NCBI RefSeq assembly: GCF_037975245.1
Contig: NW_027288845.1
Span: 62,001-126,000, forward strand
Origin: Apostichopus japonicus
Taxonomy: Eukaryota > Echinodermata > Holothuroidea > Aspidochirotida > Stichopodidae
Direction of reading: 5' to 3'
DNA length: 64,000 nucleotides
Part shown: positions 21,151-33,600 of the stretch, piece by piece
Position numbering within the stretch: the first letter of the stretch is position 1
How the letters are laid out: every line of letters starts with the position of its first letter
Notes under the pieces: model-generated
Databases searched by the model: none
Told to the model about the DNA's origin: nothing
What the model saw: the letters and a program-made list of their open reading frames with translations, nothing else
Made by a program: the position numbers and the translations under genes

Positions 21151-24150
21151 GACGTGTTTTGGGTCCTGGGCTCGAGACCCGGCCACGGCAGTTTGCTTTT
21201 GCAGCGCTGTCATAGGGTTCTCTGGAACTTTAAGTATTAGGAACGAACATAGATTCATATCAGCTGCTGTCGTGGCGCGGTTGGTTGCGCTCGAGAGCGT
21301 GACGTGTTTTGGGTCCTGGGCTCGAGACCCGACCACGGCAGTTTGCTTTTGCAGCGCTCTCATAGGGTTCTCTGGAACTTTAAGTATTAGGAACGAACAT
21401 AGATTTATATCAGCTGCTGTCGTGGCGCGGTTGGTTGCGCTCGAGAGCGTGACGTGTTTTGGGTCCTGGGCTCGAGACCCGACCACGGCAGTTTGCTTTT
21501 GCAGCGCTCTCATAGGGTTCTCTGGAACTTTAAGTATTAGGAACGAACATAGATTTATATCAGCTGCTGTCGTGGCGCGGTTGGTTGCGCTCGAGAGCGT
21601 GACGTGTTTTGGGTCCTGGGCTCGAGACCCGGCCACGGCAGTTTGCTTTTGCAGCGCTCTCATAGGGTTCTCTGGAACTTTAAGTATTAGGAACGAACAT
21701 AGATTTATATCAGCTGCTGTCGTGGCGCGGTTGGTTGCGCTCGAGAGCGTGACGTGTTTTGGGTCCTGGGCTCGAGACCCGGCCACGGCAGTTTGCTTTT
21801 GCAGCGCTCTCATAGGGTTCTCTGGAACTTTAAGCATTAGGAACGAACATAGATTTATATCAGCTGCTGTCGTGGCGCGGTTGGTTGCGCTCGAGAGCGT
21901 GACGTGTTTTGGGTCCTGGGCTCGAGACCCGGCCACGGCAGTTTGCTTTTGCAGCGCTCTCATAGGGTTCTCTGGAACTTTAAGCATTAGGAACGAACAT
22001 AGATTTATATCAGCTGCTGTCGTGGCGCGGTTGGTTGCGCTCGAGAGCGTGACGTGTTTTGGGTCCTGGGCTCGAGACCCGACCACGGCAGTTTGCTTTT
22101 GCAGCGCTCTCATAGGGTTCTCTGGAACTTTAAGCATTAGGAACGAACATAGATTTATATCAGCTGCTGTCGTGGCGCGGTTGGTTGCGCTCGAGAGCGT
22201 GACGTGTTTTGGGTCCTGGGCTCGAGACCCGACCACGGCAGTTTGCTTTTGCAGAGCTCTCATAGGGTTCTCTGGAACTTTAAGCATTAGGAACGAACAT
22301 AGATTTATATCAGCTGCTGTCGTGGCGCGGTTGGTTGCGCTCGAGAGCGTGACGTGTTTTGGGTCCTGGGCTCGAGACCCGACCACGGCAGTTTGCTTTT
22401 GCAGCGCTCTCATAGGGTTCTCTGGAACTTTAAGCATTAGGAACGAACATAGATTTATATCAGCTGCTGTCGTGGCGCGGTTGGTTGCGCTCGAGAGCGT
22501 GACGTGTTTTGGGTCCTGGGCTCGAGACCCGGCCACGGCAGTTTGCTTTTGCAGCGCTCTCATAGGGTTCTCTGGAACTTTAAGTATTAGGAACGAACAT
22601 AGATTTATATCAGCTGCTGTCGTGGCGCGGTTGGTTGCGCTCGAGAGCGTGACGTGTTTTGGGTCCTGGGCTCGAGACCCGGCCACGGCAGTTTGCTTTT
22701 GCAGCGCTCTCATAGGGTTCTCTGGAACTTTAAGTATTAGGAACGAACATAGATTTATATCAGCTGCTGTCGTGGCGCGGTTGGTTGCGCTCGAGAGCGT
22801 GACGTGTTTTGGGTCCTGGGCTCGAGACCCGACCACGGCAGTTTGCTTTTGCAGCGCTCTCATAGGGTTCTCTGGAACTTTAAGTATTAGGAACGAACAT
22901 AGATTTATATCAGCTGCTGTCGTGGCGCGGTTGGTTGCGCTCGAGAGCGTGACGTGTTTTGGGTCCTGGGCTCGAGACCCGGCCACGGCAGTTTGCTTTT
23001 GCAGCGCTCTCATAGGGTTCTCTGGAACTTTAAGTATTAGGAACGAACATAGATTTATATCAGCTGCTGTCGTGGCGCGGTTGGTTGCGCTCGAGAGCGT
23101 GACGTGTTTTGGGTCCTGGGCTCGAGACCCGGCCACGGCAGTTTGCTTTTGCAGCGCTCTCATAGGGTTCTCTGGAACTTTAAGTATTAGGAACGAACAT
23201 AGATTTATATCAGCTGCTGTCGTGGCGCGGTTGGTTGCGCTCGAGAGCGTGACGTGTTTTGGGTCCTGGGCTCGAGACCCGGCCACGGCAGTTTGCTTTT
23301 GCAGCGCTCTCATAGGGTTCTCTGGAACTTTAAGTATTAGGAACGAACATAGATTTATATCAGCTGCTGTCGTGGCGCGGTTGGTTGCGCTCGAGAGCGT
23401 GACGTGTTTTGGGTCCTGGGCTCGAGACCCGGCCACGGCAGTTTGCTTTTGCAGCGCTCTCATAGGGTTCTCTGGAACTTTAAGTATTAGGAACGAACAT
23501 AGATTTATATCAGCTGCTGTCGTGGCGCGGTTGGTTGCGCTCGAGAGCGTGACGTGTTTTGGGTCCTGGGCTCGAGACCCGACCACGGCAGTTTGCTTTT
23601 GCAGCGCTCTCATAGGGTTCTCTGGAACTTTAAGTATTAGGAACGAACATAGATTTATATCAGCTGCTGTCGTGGCGCGGTTGGTTGCGCTCGAGAGCGT
23701 GACGTGTTTTGGGTCCTGGGCTCGAGACCCGGCCACGGCAGTTTGCTTTTGCAGCGCTCTCATAGGGTTCTCTGGAACTTTAAGTATTAGGAACGAACAT
23801 AGATTTATATCAGCTGCTGTCGTGGCGCGGTTGGTTGCGCTCGAGAGCGTGACGTGTTTTGGGTCCTGGGCTCGAGACCCGGCCACGGCAGTTTGCTTTT
23901 GCAGCGCTCTCATAGGGTTCTCTGGAACTTTAAGTATTAGGAACGAACATAGATTTATATCAGCTGCTGTCGTGGCGCGGTTGGTTGCGCTCGAGAGCGT
24001 GACGTGTTTTGGGTCCTGGGCTCGAGACCCGGCCACGGCAGTTTGCTTTTGCAGCGCTCTCATAGGGTTCTCTGGAACTTTAAGTATTAGGAACGAACAT
24101 AGATTTATATCAGCTGCTGTCGTGGCGCGGTTGGTTGCGCTCGAGAGCGT

Positions 24151-25650
24151 GACGTGTTTTGGGTCCTGGGCTCGAGACCCGGCCACGGCAGTTTGCTTTT
24201 GCAGCGCTCTCATAGGGTTCTCTGGAACTTTAAGCATTAGGAACGAACATAGATTTATATCAGCTGCTGTCGTGGCGCGGTTGGTTGCGCTCGAGAGCGT
24301 GACGTGTTTTGGGTCCTGGGCTCGAGACCCGGCCACGGCAGTTTGCTTTTGCAGCGCTCTCATAGGGTTCTCTGGAACTTTAAGCATTAGGAACGAACAT
24401 AGATTTATATCAGCTGCTGTCGTGGCGCGGTTGGTTGCGCTCGAGAGCGTGACGTGTTTTGGGTCCTGGGCTCGAGACCCGGCCACGGCAGTTTGCTTTT
24501 GCAGCGCTCTCATAGGGTTCTCTGGAACTTTAAGCATTAGGAACGAACATAGATTTATATCAGCTGCTGTCGTGGCGCGGTTGGTTGCGCTCGAGAGCGT
24601 GACGTGTTTTGGGTCCTGGGCTCGAGACCCGGCCACGGCAGTTTGCTTTTGCAGCGCTCTCATAGGGTTCTCTGGAACTTTAAGTATTAGGAACGAACAT
24701 AGATTTATATCAGCTGCTGTCGTGGCGCGGTTGGTTGCGCTCGAGAGCGTGACGTGTTTTGGGTCCTGGGCTCGAGACCCGGCCACGGCAGTTTGCTTTT
24801 GCAGCGCTCTCATAGGGTTCTCTGGAACTTTAAGCATTAGGAACGAACATAGATTTATATCAGCTGCTGTCGTGGCGCGGTTGGTTGCGCTCGAGAGCGT
24901 GACGTGTTTTGGGTCCTGGGCTCGAGACCCGGCCACGGCAGTTTGCTTTTGCAGCGCTCTCATAGGGTTCTCTGGAACTTTAAGCATTAGGAACGAACAT
25001 AGATTTATATCAGCTGCTGTCGTGGCGCGGTTGGTTGCGCTCGAGAGCGTGACGTGTTTTGGGTCCTGGGCTCGAGACCCGGCCACGGCAGTTTGCTTTT
25101 GCAGCGCTCTCATAGGGTTCTCTGGAACTTTAAGCATTAGGAACGAACATAGATTTATATCAGCTGCTGTCGTGGCGCGGTTGGTTGCGCTCGAGAGCGT
25201 GACGTGTTTTGGGTCCTGGGCTCGAGACCCGGCCACGGCAGTTTGCTTTTGCAGCGCTCTCATAGGGTTCTCTGGAACTTTAAGTATTAGGAACGAACAT
25301 AGATTTATATCAGCTGCTGTCGTGGCGCGGTTGGTTGCGCTCGAGAGCGTGACGTGTTTTGGGTCCTGGGCTCGAGACCCGGCCACGGCAGTTTGCTTTT
25401 GCAGCGCTCTCATAGGGTTCTCTGGAACTTTAAGCATTAGGAACGAACATAGATTTATATCAGCTGCTGTCGTGGCGCGGTTGGTTGCGCTCGAGAGCGT
25501 GACGTGTTTTGGGTCCTGGGCTCGAGACCCGACCACGGCAGTTTGCTTTTGCAGCGCTCTCATAGGGTTCTCTGGAACTTTAAGCATTAGGAACGAACAT
25601 AGATTTATATCAGCTGCTGTCGTGGCGCGGTTGGTTGCGCTCGAGAGCGT
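24151..25650 (+). repeat. Four-monomer mini higher-order repeat on the T85C marker
   Basis: Monomers 162-171 follow the order C C C T, C C C T, C C at position 85, giving a local 600-bp period on top of the 150-bp period. All have G32 except the last (171, A32). A separate run of five C85 monomers sits at 21751-22500. Confidence 0.6.
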
Positions 25651-28600
25651 GACGTGTTTTGGGTCCTGGGCTCGAGACCCGGCCACGGCAGTTTGCTTTT
25701 GCAGCGCTCTCATAGGGTTCTCTGGAACTTTAAGTATTAGGAACGAACATAGATTTATATCAGCTGCTGTCGTGGCGCGGTTGGTTGCGCTCGAGAGCGT
25801 GACGTGTTTTGGGTCCTGGGCTCGAGACCCGACCACGGCAGTTTGCTTTTGCAGCGCTCTCATAGGGTTCTCTGGAACTTTAAGTATTAGGAACGAACAT
25901 AGATTTATATCAGCTGCTGTCGTGGCGCGGTTGGTTGCGCTCGAGAGCGTGACGTGTTTTGGGTCCTGGGCTCGAGACCCGACCACGGCAGTTTGCTTTT
26001 GCAGCGCTCTCATAGGGTTCTCTGGAACTTTAAGTATTAGGAACGAACATAGATTTATATCAGCTGCTGTCGTGGCGCGGTTGGTTGCGCTCGAGAGCGT
26101 GACGTGTTTTGGGTCCTGGGCTCGAGACCCGACCACGGCAGTTTGCTTTTGCAGCGCTCTCATAGGGTTCTCTGGAACTTTAAGTATTAGGAACGAACAT
26201 AGATTTATATCAGCTGCTGTCGTGGCGCGGTTGGTTGCGCTCGAGAGCGTGACGTGTTTTGGGTCCTGGGCTCGAGACCCGACCACGGCAGTTTGCTTTT
26301 GCTGCGCTCTCATAGGGTTCTCTGGAACTTTAAGTATTAGGAACGAACATAGATTTATATCAGCTGCTGTCGTGGCGCGGTTGGTTGCGCTCGAGAGCGT
26401 GACGTGTTTTGGGTCCTGGGCTCGAGACCCGGCCACGGCAGTTTGCTTTTGCAGCGCTCTCATAGGGTTCTCTGGAACTTTAAGTATTAGGAACGAACAT
26501 AGATTTATATCAGCTGCTGTCGTGGCGCGGTTGGTTGCGCTCGAGAGCGTGACGTGTTTTGGGTCCTGGGCTCGAGACCCGACCACGGCAGTTTGCTTTT
26601 GCAGCGCTCTCATAGGGTTCTCTGGAACTTTAAGTATTAGGAACGAACATAGATTTATATCAGCTGCTGTCGTGGCGCGGTTGGTTGCGCTCGAGAGCGT
26701 GACGTGTTTTGGGTCCTGGGCTCGAGACCCGACCACGGCAGTTTGCTTTTGCAGCGCTCTCATAGGGTTCTCTGGAACTTTAAGTATTAGGAACGAACAT
26801 AGATTTATATCAGCTGCTGTCGTGGCGCGGTTGGTTGCGCTCGAGAGCGTGACGTGTTTTGGGTCCTGGGCTCGAGACCCGGCCACGGCAGTTTGCTTTT
26901 GCAGCGCTCTCATAGGGTTCTCTGGAACTTTAAGTATTAGGAACGAACATAGATTTATATCCGCTGCTGTCGTGGCGCGGTTGGTTGCGCTCGAGAGCGT
27001 GACGTGTTTTGGGTCCTGGGCTCGAGACCCGGCCACGGCAGTTTGCTTTTGCAGCGCTCTCATAGGGTTCTCTGGAACTTTAAGTATTAGGAACGAACAT
27101 AGATTTATATCAGCTGCTGTCGTGGCGCGGTTGGTTGCGCTCGAGAGCGTGACGTGTTTTGGGTCCTGGGCTCGAGACCCGGCCACGGCAGTTTGCTTTT
27201 GCAGCGCTCTCATAGGGTTCTCTGGAACTTTAAGTATTAGGAACGAACATAGATTTATATCAGCTGCTGTCGTGGCGCGGTTGGTTGCGCTCGAGAGCGT
27301 GACGTGTTTTGGGTCCTGGGCTCGAGACCCGACCACGGCAGTTTGCTTTTGCAGCGCTCTCATAGGGTTCTCTGGAACTTTAAGTATTAGGAACGAACAT
27401 AGATTTATATCAGCTGCTGTCGTGGCGCGGTTGGTTGCGCTCGAGAGCGTGACGTGTTTTGGGTCCTGGGCTCGAGACCCGACCACGGCAGTTTGCTTTT
27501 GCAGCGCTCTCATAGGGTTCTCTGGAACTTTAAGTATTAGGAACGAACATAGATTTATATCAGCTGCTGTCGTGGCGCGGTTGGTTGCGCTCGAGAGCGT
27601 GACGTGTTTTGGGTCCTGGGCTCGAGACCCGGCCACGGCAGTTTGCTTTTGCAGCGCTCTCATAGGGTTCTCTGGAACTTTAAGTATTAGGAACGAACAT
27701 AGATTTATATCAGCTGCTGTCGTGGCGCGGTTGGTTGCGCTCGAGAGCGTGACGTGTTTTGGGTCCTGGGCTCGAGACCCGGCCACGGCAGTTTGCTTTT
27801 GCAGCCCTCTCATAGGGTTCTCTGGAACTTTAAGTATTAGGAACGAACATAGATTTATATCAGCTGCTGTCGTGGCGCGGTTGGTTGCGCTCGAGAGCGT
27901 GACGTGTTTTGGGTCCTGGGCTCGAGACCCGACCACGGCAGTTTGCTTTTGCAGCGCTCTCATAGGGTTCTCTGGAACTTTAAGTATTAGGAACGAACAT
28001 AGATTTATATCAGCTGCTGTCGTGGCGCGGTTGGTTGCGCTCGAGAGCGTGACGTGTTTTGGGTCCTGGGCTCGAGACCCGACCACGGCAGTTTGCTTTT
28101 GCAGCGCTCTCATAGGGTTCTCTGGAACTTTAAGTATTAGGAACGAACATAGATTTATATCAGCTGCTGTCGTGGCGCGGTTGGTTGCGCTCGAGAGCGT
28201 GACGTGTTTTGGGTCCTGGGCTGGAGACCCGACCACGGCAGTTTGCTTTTGCAGCGCTCTCATAGGGTTCTCTGGAACTGTAAGTATTAGGAACGAACAT
28301 AGATTTATATCAGCTGCTGTCGTGGCGCGGTTGGTTGCGCTCGAGAGCGTGACGTGTTTTGGGTCCTGGGCTCGAGACCCGACCACGGCAGTTTGCTTTT
28401 GCAGCGCTCTCATAGGGTTCTCTGGAACTGTAAGTATTAGGAACGAACATAGATTTATATCAGCTGCTGTCGTGGCGCGGTTGGTTGCGCTCGAGAGCGT
28501 GACGTGTTTTGGGTCCTGGGCTCGAGACCCGGCCACGGCAGTTTGCTTTTGCAGCGCTCTCATAGGGTTCTCTGGAACTTTAAGTATTAGGAACGAACAT

Positions 28601-29100
28601 AGATTTATATCAGCTGCTGTCGTGGCGCGGTTGGTTGCGCTCGAGAGCGTGACGTGTTTTGGGTCCTGGGCTCGAGACCCGACCACGGCAGTTTGCTTTT
28701 GCAGCGCTCTCATAGGGTTCTCTGGAACTTTAAGTATTAGGAACGAACATAGATTTATATCAGCTGCTGTCGTGGCGCGGTTGGTTGCGCTCGAGAGCGT
28801 GACGTGTTTTGGGTCCTGGGCTCGAGACCCGGCCACGGCAGTTTGCTTTTGCAGCGCTCTCATAGGGTTCTCTGGAACTTTAAGTATTAGGAACGAACAT
28901 AGATTTATATCAGCTGCTGTCGTGGCGCGGTTGGTTGCGCTCGAGAGCGTGACGTGTTTTGGGTCCTGGGCTCGAGACCCGGCCACGGCAGTTTGCTTTT
29001 GCAGCGCTCTCATAGGGTTCTCTGGAACTTTAAGTATTAGGAACGAACATAGATTTATATCAGCTGCTGTCGTGGCGCGGTTGGTTGCGCTCGAGAGCGT

Positions 29101-29850
29101 GACGTGTTTTGGGTCCTGGGCTCGGGACCCGACCACGGCAGTTTGCTTTTGCAGCGCTCTCATAGGGTTCTCTGTAACTTTAAGTATTAGGAACGAACAT
29201 AGATTTATATCAGCTGCTGTCGTGGCGCGGTTGGTTGCGCTCGAGAGCGTGACGTGTTTTGGGTCCTGGGCTCGAGACCCGACCACGGCAGTTTGCTTTT
29301 GCAGCGCTCTCATAGGGTTCTCTGTAACTTTAAGTATTAGGAACGAACATAGATTTATATCAGCTGCTGTCGTGGCGCGGTTGGTTGCGCTCGAGAGCGT
29401 GACGTGTTTTGGGTCCTGGGCTCGAGACCCGACCACGGCAGTTTGCTTTTGCAGCGCTCTCATAGGGTTCTCTGTAACTTTAAGTATTAGGAACGAACAT
29501 AGATTTATATCAGCTGCTGTCGTGGCGCGGTTGGTTGCGCTCGAGAGCGTGACGTGTTTTGGGTCCTGGGCTCGAGACCCGGCCACGGCAGTTTGCTTTT
29601 GCAGCGCTCTCATAGGGTTCTCTGGAACTTTAAGTATTAGGAACGAACATAGATTTATATCAGCTGCTGTCGTGGCGCGGTTGGTTGCGCTCGAGAGCGT
29701 GACGTGTTTTGGGTCCTGGGCTCGAGACCCGACCACGGCAGTCTGCTTTTGCAGCGCTCTCATAGGGTTCTCTGGAACTTTAAGTATTAGGAACGAACAT
29801 AGATTTATATCAGCTGCTGTCGTGGCGCGGTTGGTTGCGCTCGAGAGCGT
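29101..29850 (+). repeat. Five-monomer marker block, copy at left
   Basis: Monomers 195-199 are A32 with A25G and G75T; A32 with G75T; A32 with G75T; G32; and A32 with T43C. The same rare combination recurs at the right end of the window (63301-63900), about 34.2 kb away. Confidence 0.72.
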
Positions 29851-30600
29851 GACGTGTTTTGGGTCCTGGGCTCGAGACCCGGCCACGGCAGTTTGCTTTT
29901 GCAGCGCTCTCATAGGGTTCTCTGGAACTTTAAGTATTAGGAACGAACATAGATTTATATCAGCTGCTGTCGTGGCGCGGTTGGTTGCGCTCGAGAGCGT
30001 GACGTGTTTTGGGTCCTGGGCTCGAGACCCGGCCACGGCAGTTTGCTTTTGCAGCGCTCTCATAGGGTTCTCTGGAACTTTAAGTATTAGGAACGAACAT
30101 AGATTTATATCAGCTGCTGTCGTGGCGCGGTTGGTTGCGCTCGAGAGCGTGACGTGTTTTGGGTCCTGGGCTCGAGACCCGGCCACGGCAGTTTGCTTTT
30201 GCAGCGCTCTCATAGGGTTCTCTGGAACTTTAAGTATTAGGAACGAACATAGATTTATATCAGCTGCTGTCGTGGCGCGGTTGGTTGCGCTCGAGAGCGT
30301 GACGTGTTTTGGGTCCTGGGCTCGAGACCCGGCCACGGCAGTTTGCTTTTGCAGCGCTCTCATAGGGTTCTCTGGAACTTTAAGTATTAGGAACGAACAT
30401 AGATTTATATCAGCTGCTGTCGTGGCGCGGTTGGTTGCGCTCGAGAGCGTGACGTGTTTTGGGTCCTGGGCTCGAGACCCGACCACGGCAGTTTGCTTTT
30501 GCAGCGCTCTCATAGGGTTCTCTGGAACTTTAAGTATTAGGAACGAACATAGATTTATATCAGCTGCTGTCGTGGCGCGGTTGGTTGCGCTCGAGAGCGT

Positions 30601-32700
30601 GACGTGTTTTGGGTCCTGGGCTCGAGACCCGGCCACGGCAGTTTGCTTTTGCAGCGCTCTCATAGGGTTCTCTGGAACTTTAAGTATTAGGAACGAACAT
30701 AGATTTATATCAGCTGCTGTCGTGGCGCGGTTGGTTGCGCTCGAGAGCGTGACGTGTTTTGGGTCCTGGGCTCGAGACCCGGCCACGGCAGTTTGCTTTT
30801 GCAGCGCTCTCATAGGGTTCTCTGGAACTTTAAGTATTAGGAACGAACATAGATTTATATCAGCTGCTGTCGTGGCGCGGTTGGTTGCGCTCGAGAGCGT
30901 GACGTGTTTTGGGTCCTGGGCTCGAGACCCGGCCACGGCAGTTTGCTTTTGCAGCGCTCTCATAGGGTTCTCTGGAACTTTAAGTATTAGGAACGAACAT
31001 AGATTTATATCAGCTGCTGTCGTGGCGCGGTTGGTTGCGCTCGAGAGCGTGACGTGTTTTGGGTCCTGGGCTCGAGACCCGGCCACGGCAGTTTGCTTTT
31101 GCAGCGCTCTCATAGGGTTCTCTGGAACTTTAAGTATTAGGAACGAACATAGATTTATATCAGCTGCTGTCGTGGCGCGGTTGGTTGCGCTCGAGAGCGT
31201 GACGTGTTTTGGGTCCTGGGCTCGAGACCCGGCCACGGCAGTTTGCTTTTGCAGCGCTCTCATAGGGTTCTCTGGAACTTTAAGTATTAGGAACGAACAT
31301 AGATTTATATCAGCTGCTGTCGTGGCGCGGTTGGTTGCGCTCGAGAGCGTGACGTGTTTTGGGTCCTGGGCTCGAGACCCGGCCACGGCAGTTTGCTTTT
31401 GCAGCGCTCTCATAGGGTTCTCTGGAACTTTAAGTATTAGGAACGAACATAGATTTATATCAGCTGCTGTCGTGGCGCGGTTGGTTGCGCTCGAGAGCGT
31501 GACGTGTTTTGGGTCCTGGGCTCGAGACCCGGCCACGGCAGTTTGCTTTTGCAGCGCTCTCATAGGGTTCTCTGGAACTTTAAGTATTAGGAACGAACAT
31601 AGATTTATATCAGCTGCTGTCGTGGCGCGGTTGGTTGCGCTCGAGAGCGTGACGTGTTTTGGGTCCTGGGCTCGAGACCCGGCCACGGCAGTTTGCTTTT
31701 GCAGCGCTCTCATAGGGTTCTCTGGAACTTTAAGTATTAGGAACGAACATAGATTTATATCAGCTGCTGTCGTGGCGCGGTTGGTTGCGCTCGAGAGCGT
31801 GACGTGTTTTGGGTCCTGGGCTCGAGACCCGGCCACGGCAGTTTGCTTTTGCAGCGCTCTCATAGGGTTCTCTGGAACTTTAAGTATTAGGAACGAACAT
31901 AGATTTATATCAGCTGCTGTCGTGGCGCGGTTGGTTGCGCTCGAGAGCGTGACGTGTTTTGGGTCCTGGGCTCGAGACCCGGCCACGGCAGTTTGCTTTT
32001 GCAGCGCTCTCATAGGGTTCTCTGGAACTTTAAGTATTAGGAACGAACATAGATTTATATCAGCTGCTGTCGTGGCGCGGTTGGTTGCGCTCGAGAGCGT
32101 GACGTGTTTTGGGTCCTGGGCTCGAGACCCGGCCACGGCAGTTTGCTTTTGCAGCGCTCTCATAGGGTTCTCTGGAACTTTAAGTATTAGGAACGAACAT
32201 AGATTTATATCAGCTGCTGTCGTGGCGCGGTTGGTTGCGCTCGAGAGCGTGACGTGTTTTGGGTCCTGGGCTCGAGACCCGGCCACGGCAGTTTGCTTTT
32301 GCAGCGCTCTCATAGGGTTCTCTGGAACTTTAAGTATTAGGAACGAACATAGATTTATATCAGCTGCTGTCGTGGCGCGGTTGGTTGCGCTCGAGAGCGT
32401 GACGTGTTTTGGGTCCTGGGCTCGAGACCCGGCCACGGCAGTTTGCTTTTGCAGCGCTCTCATAGGGTTCTCTGGAACTTTAAGTATTAGGAACGAACAT
32501 AGATTTATATCAGCTGCTGTCGTGGCGCGGTTGGTTGCGCTCGAGAGCGTGACGTGTTTTGGGTCCTGGGCTCGAGACCCGGCCACGGCAGTTTGCTTTT
32601 GCAGCGCTCTCATAGGGTTCTCTGGAACTTTAAGTATTAGGAACGAACATAGATTTATATCAGCTGCTGTCGTGGCGCGGTTGGTTGCGCTCGAGAGCGT
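30601..32700 (+). repeat. Run of 14 apparently identical consensus monomers (A)
   Basis: Monomers 205-218 all carry G32 and T85, and I see no other substitution, so about 2.1 kb is made of identical units. Monomer 204 on the left and 219-220 on the right are A32. Confidence 0.75.
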
Positions 32701-33600
32701 GACGTGTTTTGGGTCCTGGGCTCGAGACCCGACCACGGCAGTTTGCTTTTGCAGCGCTCTCATAGGGTTCTCTGGAACTTTAAGTATTAGGAACGAACAT
32801 AGATTTATATCAGCTGCTGTCGTGGCGCGGTTGGTTGCGCTCGAGAGCGTGACGTGTTTTGGGTCCTGGGCTCGAGACCCGACCACGGCAGTTTGCTTTT
32901 GCAGCGCTCTCATAGGGTTCTCTGGAACTTTAAGTATTAGGAACGAACATAGATTTATATCAGCTGCTGTCGTGGCGCGGTTGGTTGCGCTCGAGAGCGT
33001 GACGTGTTTTGGGTCCTGGGCTCGAGACCCGGCCACGGCAGTTTGCTTTTGCAGCGCTCTCATAGGGTTCTCTGGAACTTTAAGTATTAGGAACGAACAT
33101 AGATTTATATCAGCTGCTGTCGTGGCGCGGTTGGTTGCGCTCGAGAGCGTGACGTGTTTTGGGTCCTGGGCTCGAGACCCGACCACGGCAGTTTGCTTTT
33201 GCAGCGCTCTCATAGGGTTCTCTGGAACTTTAAGTATTAGGAACGAACATAGATTTATATCAGCTGCTGTCGTGGCGCGGTTGGTTGCGCTCGAGAGCGT
33301 GACGTGTTTTGGGTCCTGGGCTCGAGACCCGACCACGGCAGTTTGCTTTTGCAGCGCTCTCATAGGGTTTTCTGGAACTTTAAGTATTAGGAACGAACAT
33401 AGATTTATATCAGCTGCTGTCGTGGCGCGGTTGGTTGCGCTCGAGAGCGTGACGTGTTTTGGGTCCTGGGCTCGAGACCCGGCCACGGCAGTTTGCTTTT
33501 GCAGCGCTCTCATAGGGTTCTCTGGAACTTTAAGTATTAGGAACGAACATAGATTTATATCAGCTGCTGTCGTGGCGCGGTTGGTTGCGCTCGAGAGCGT

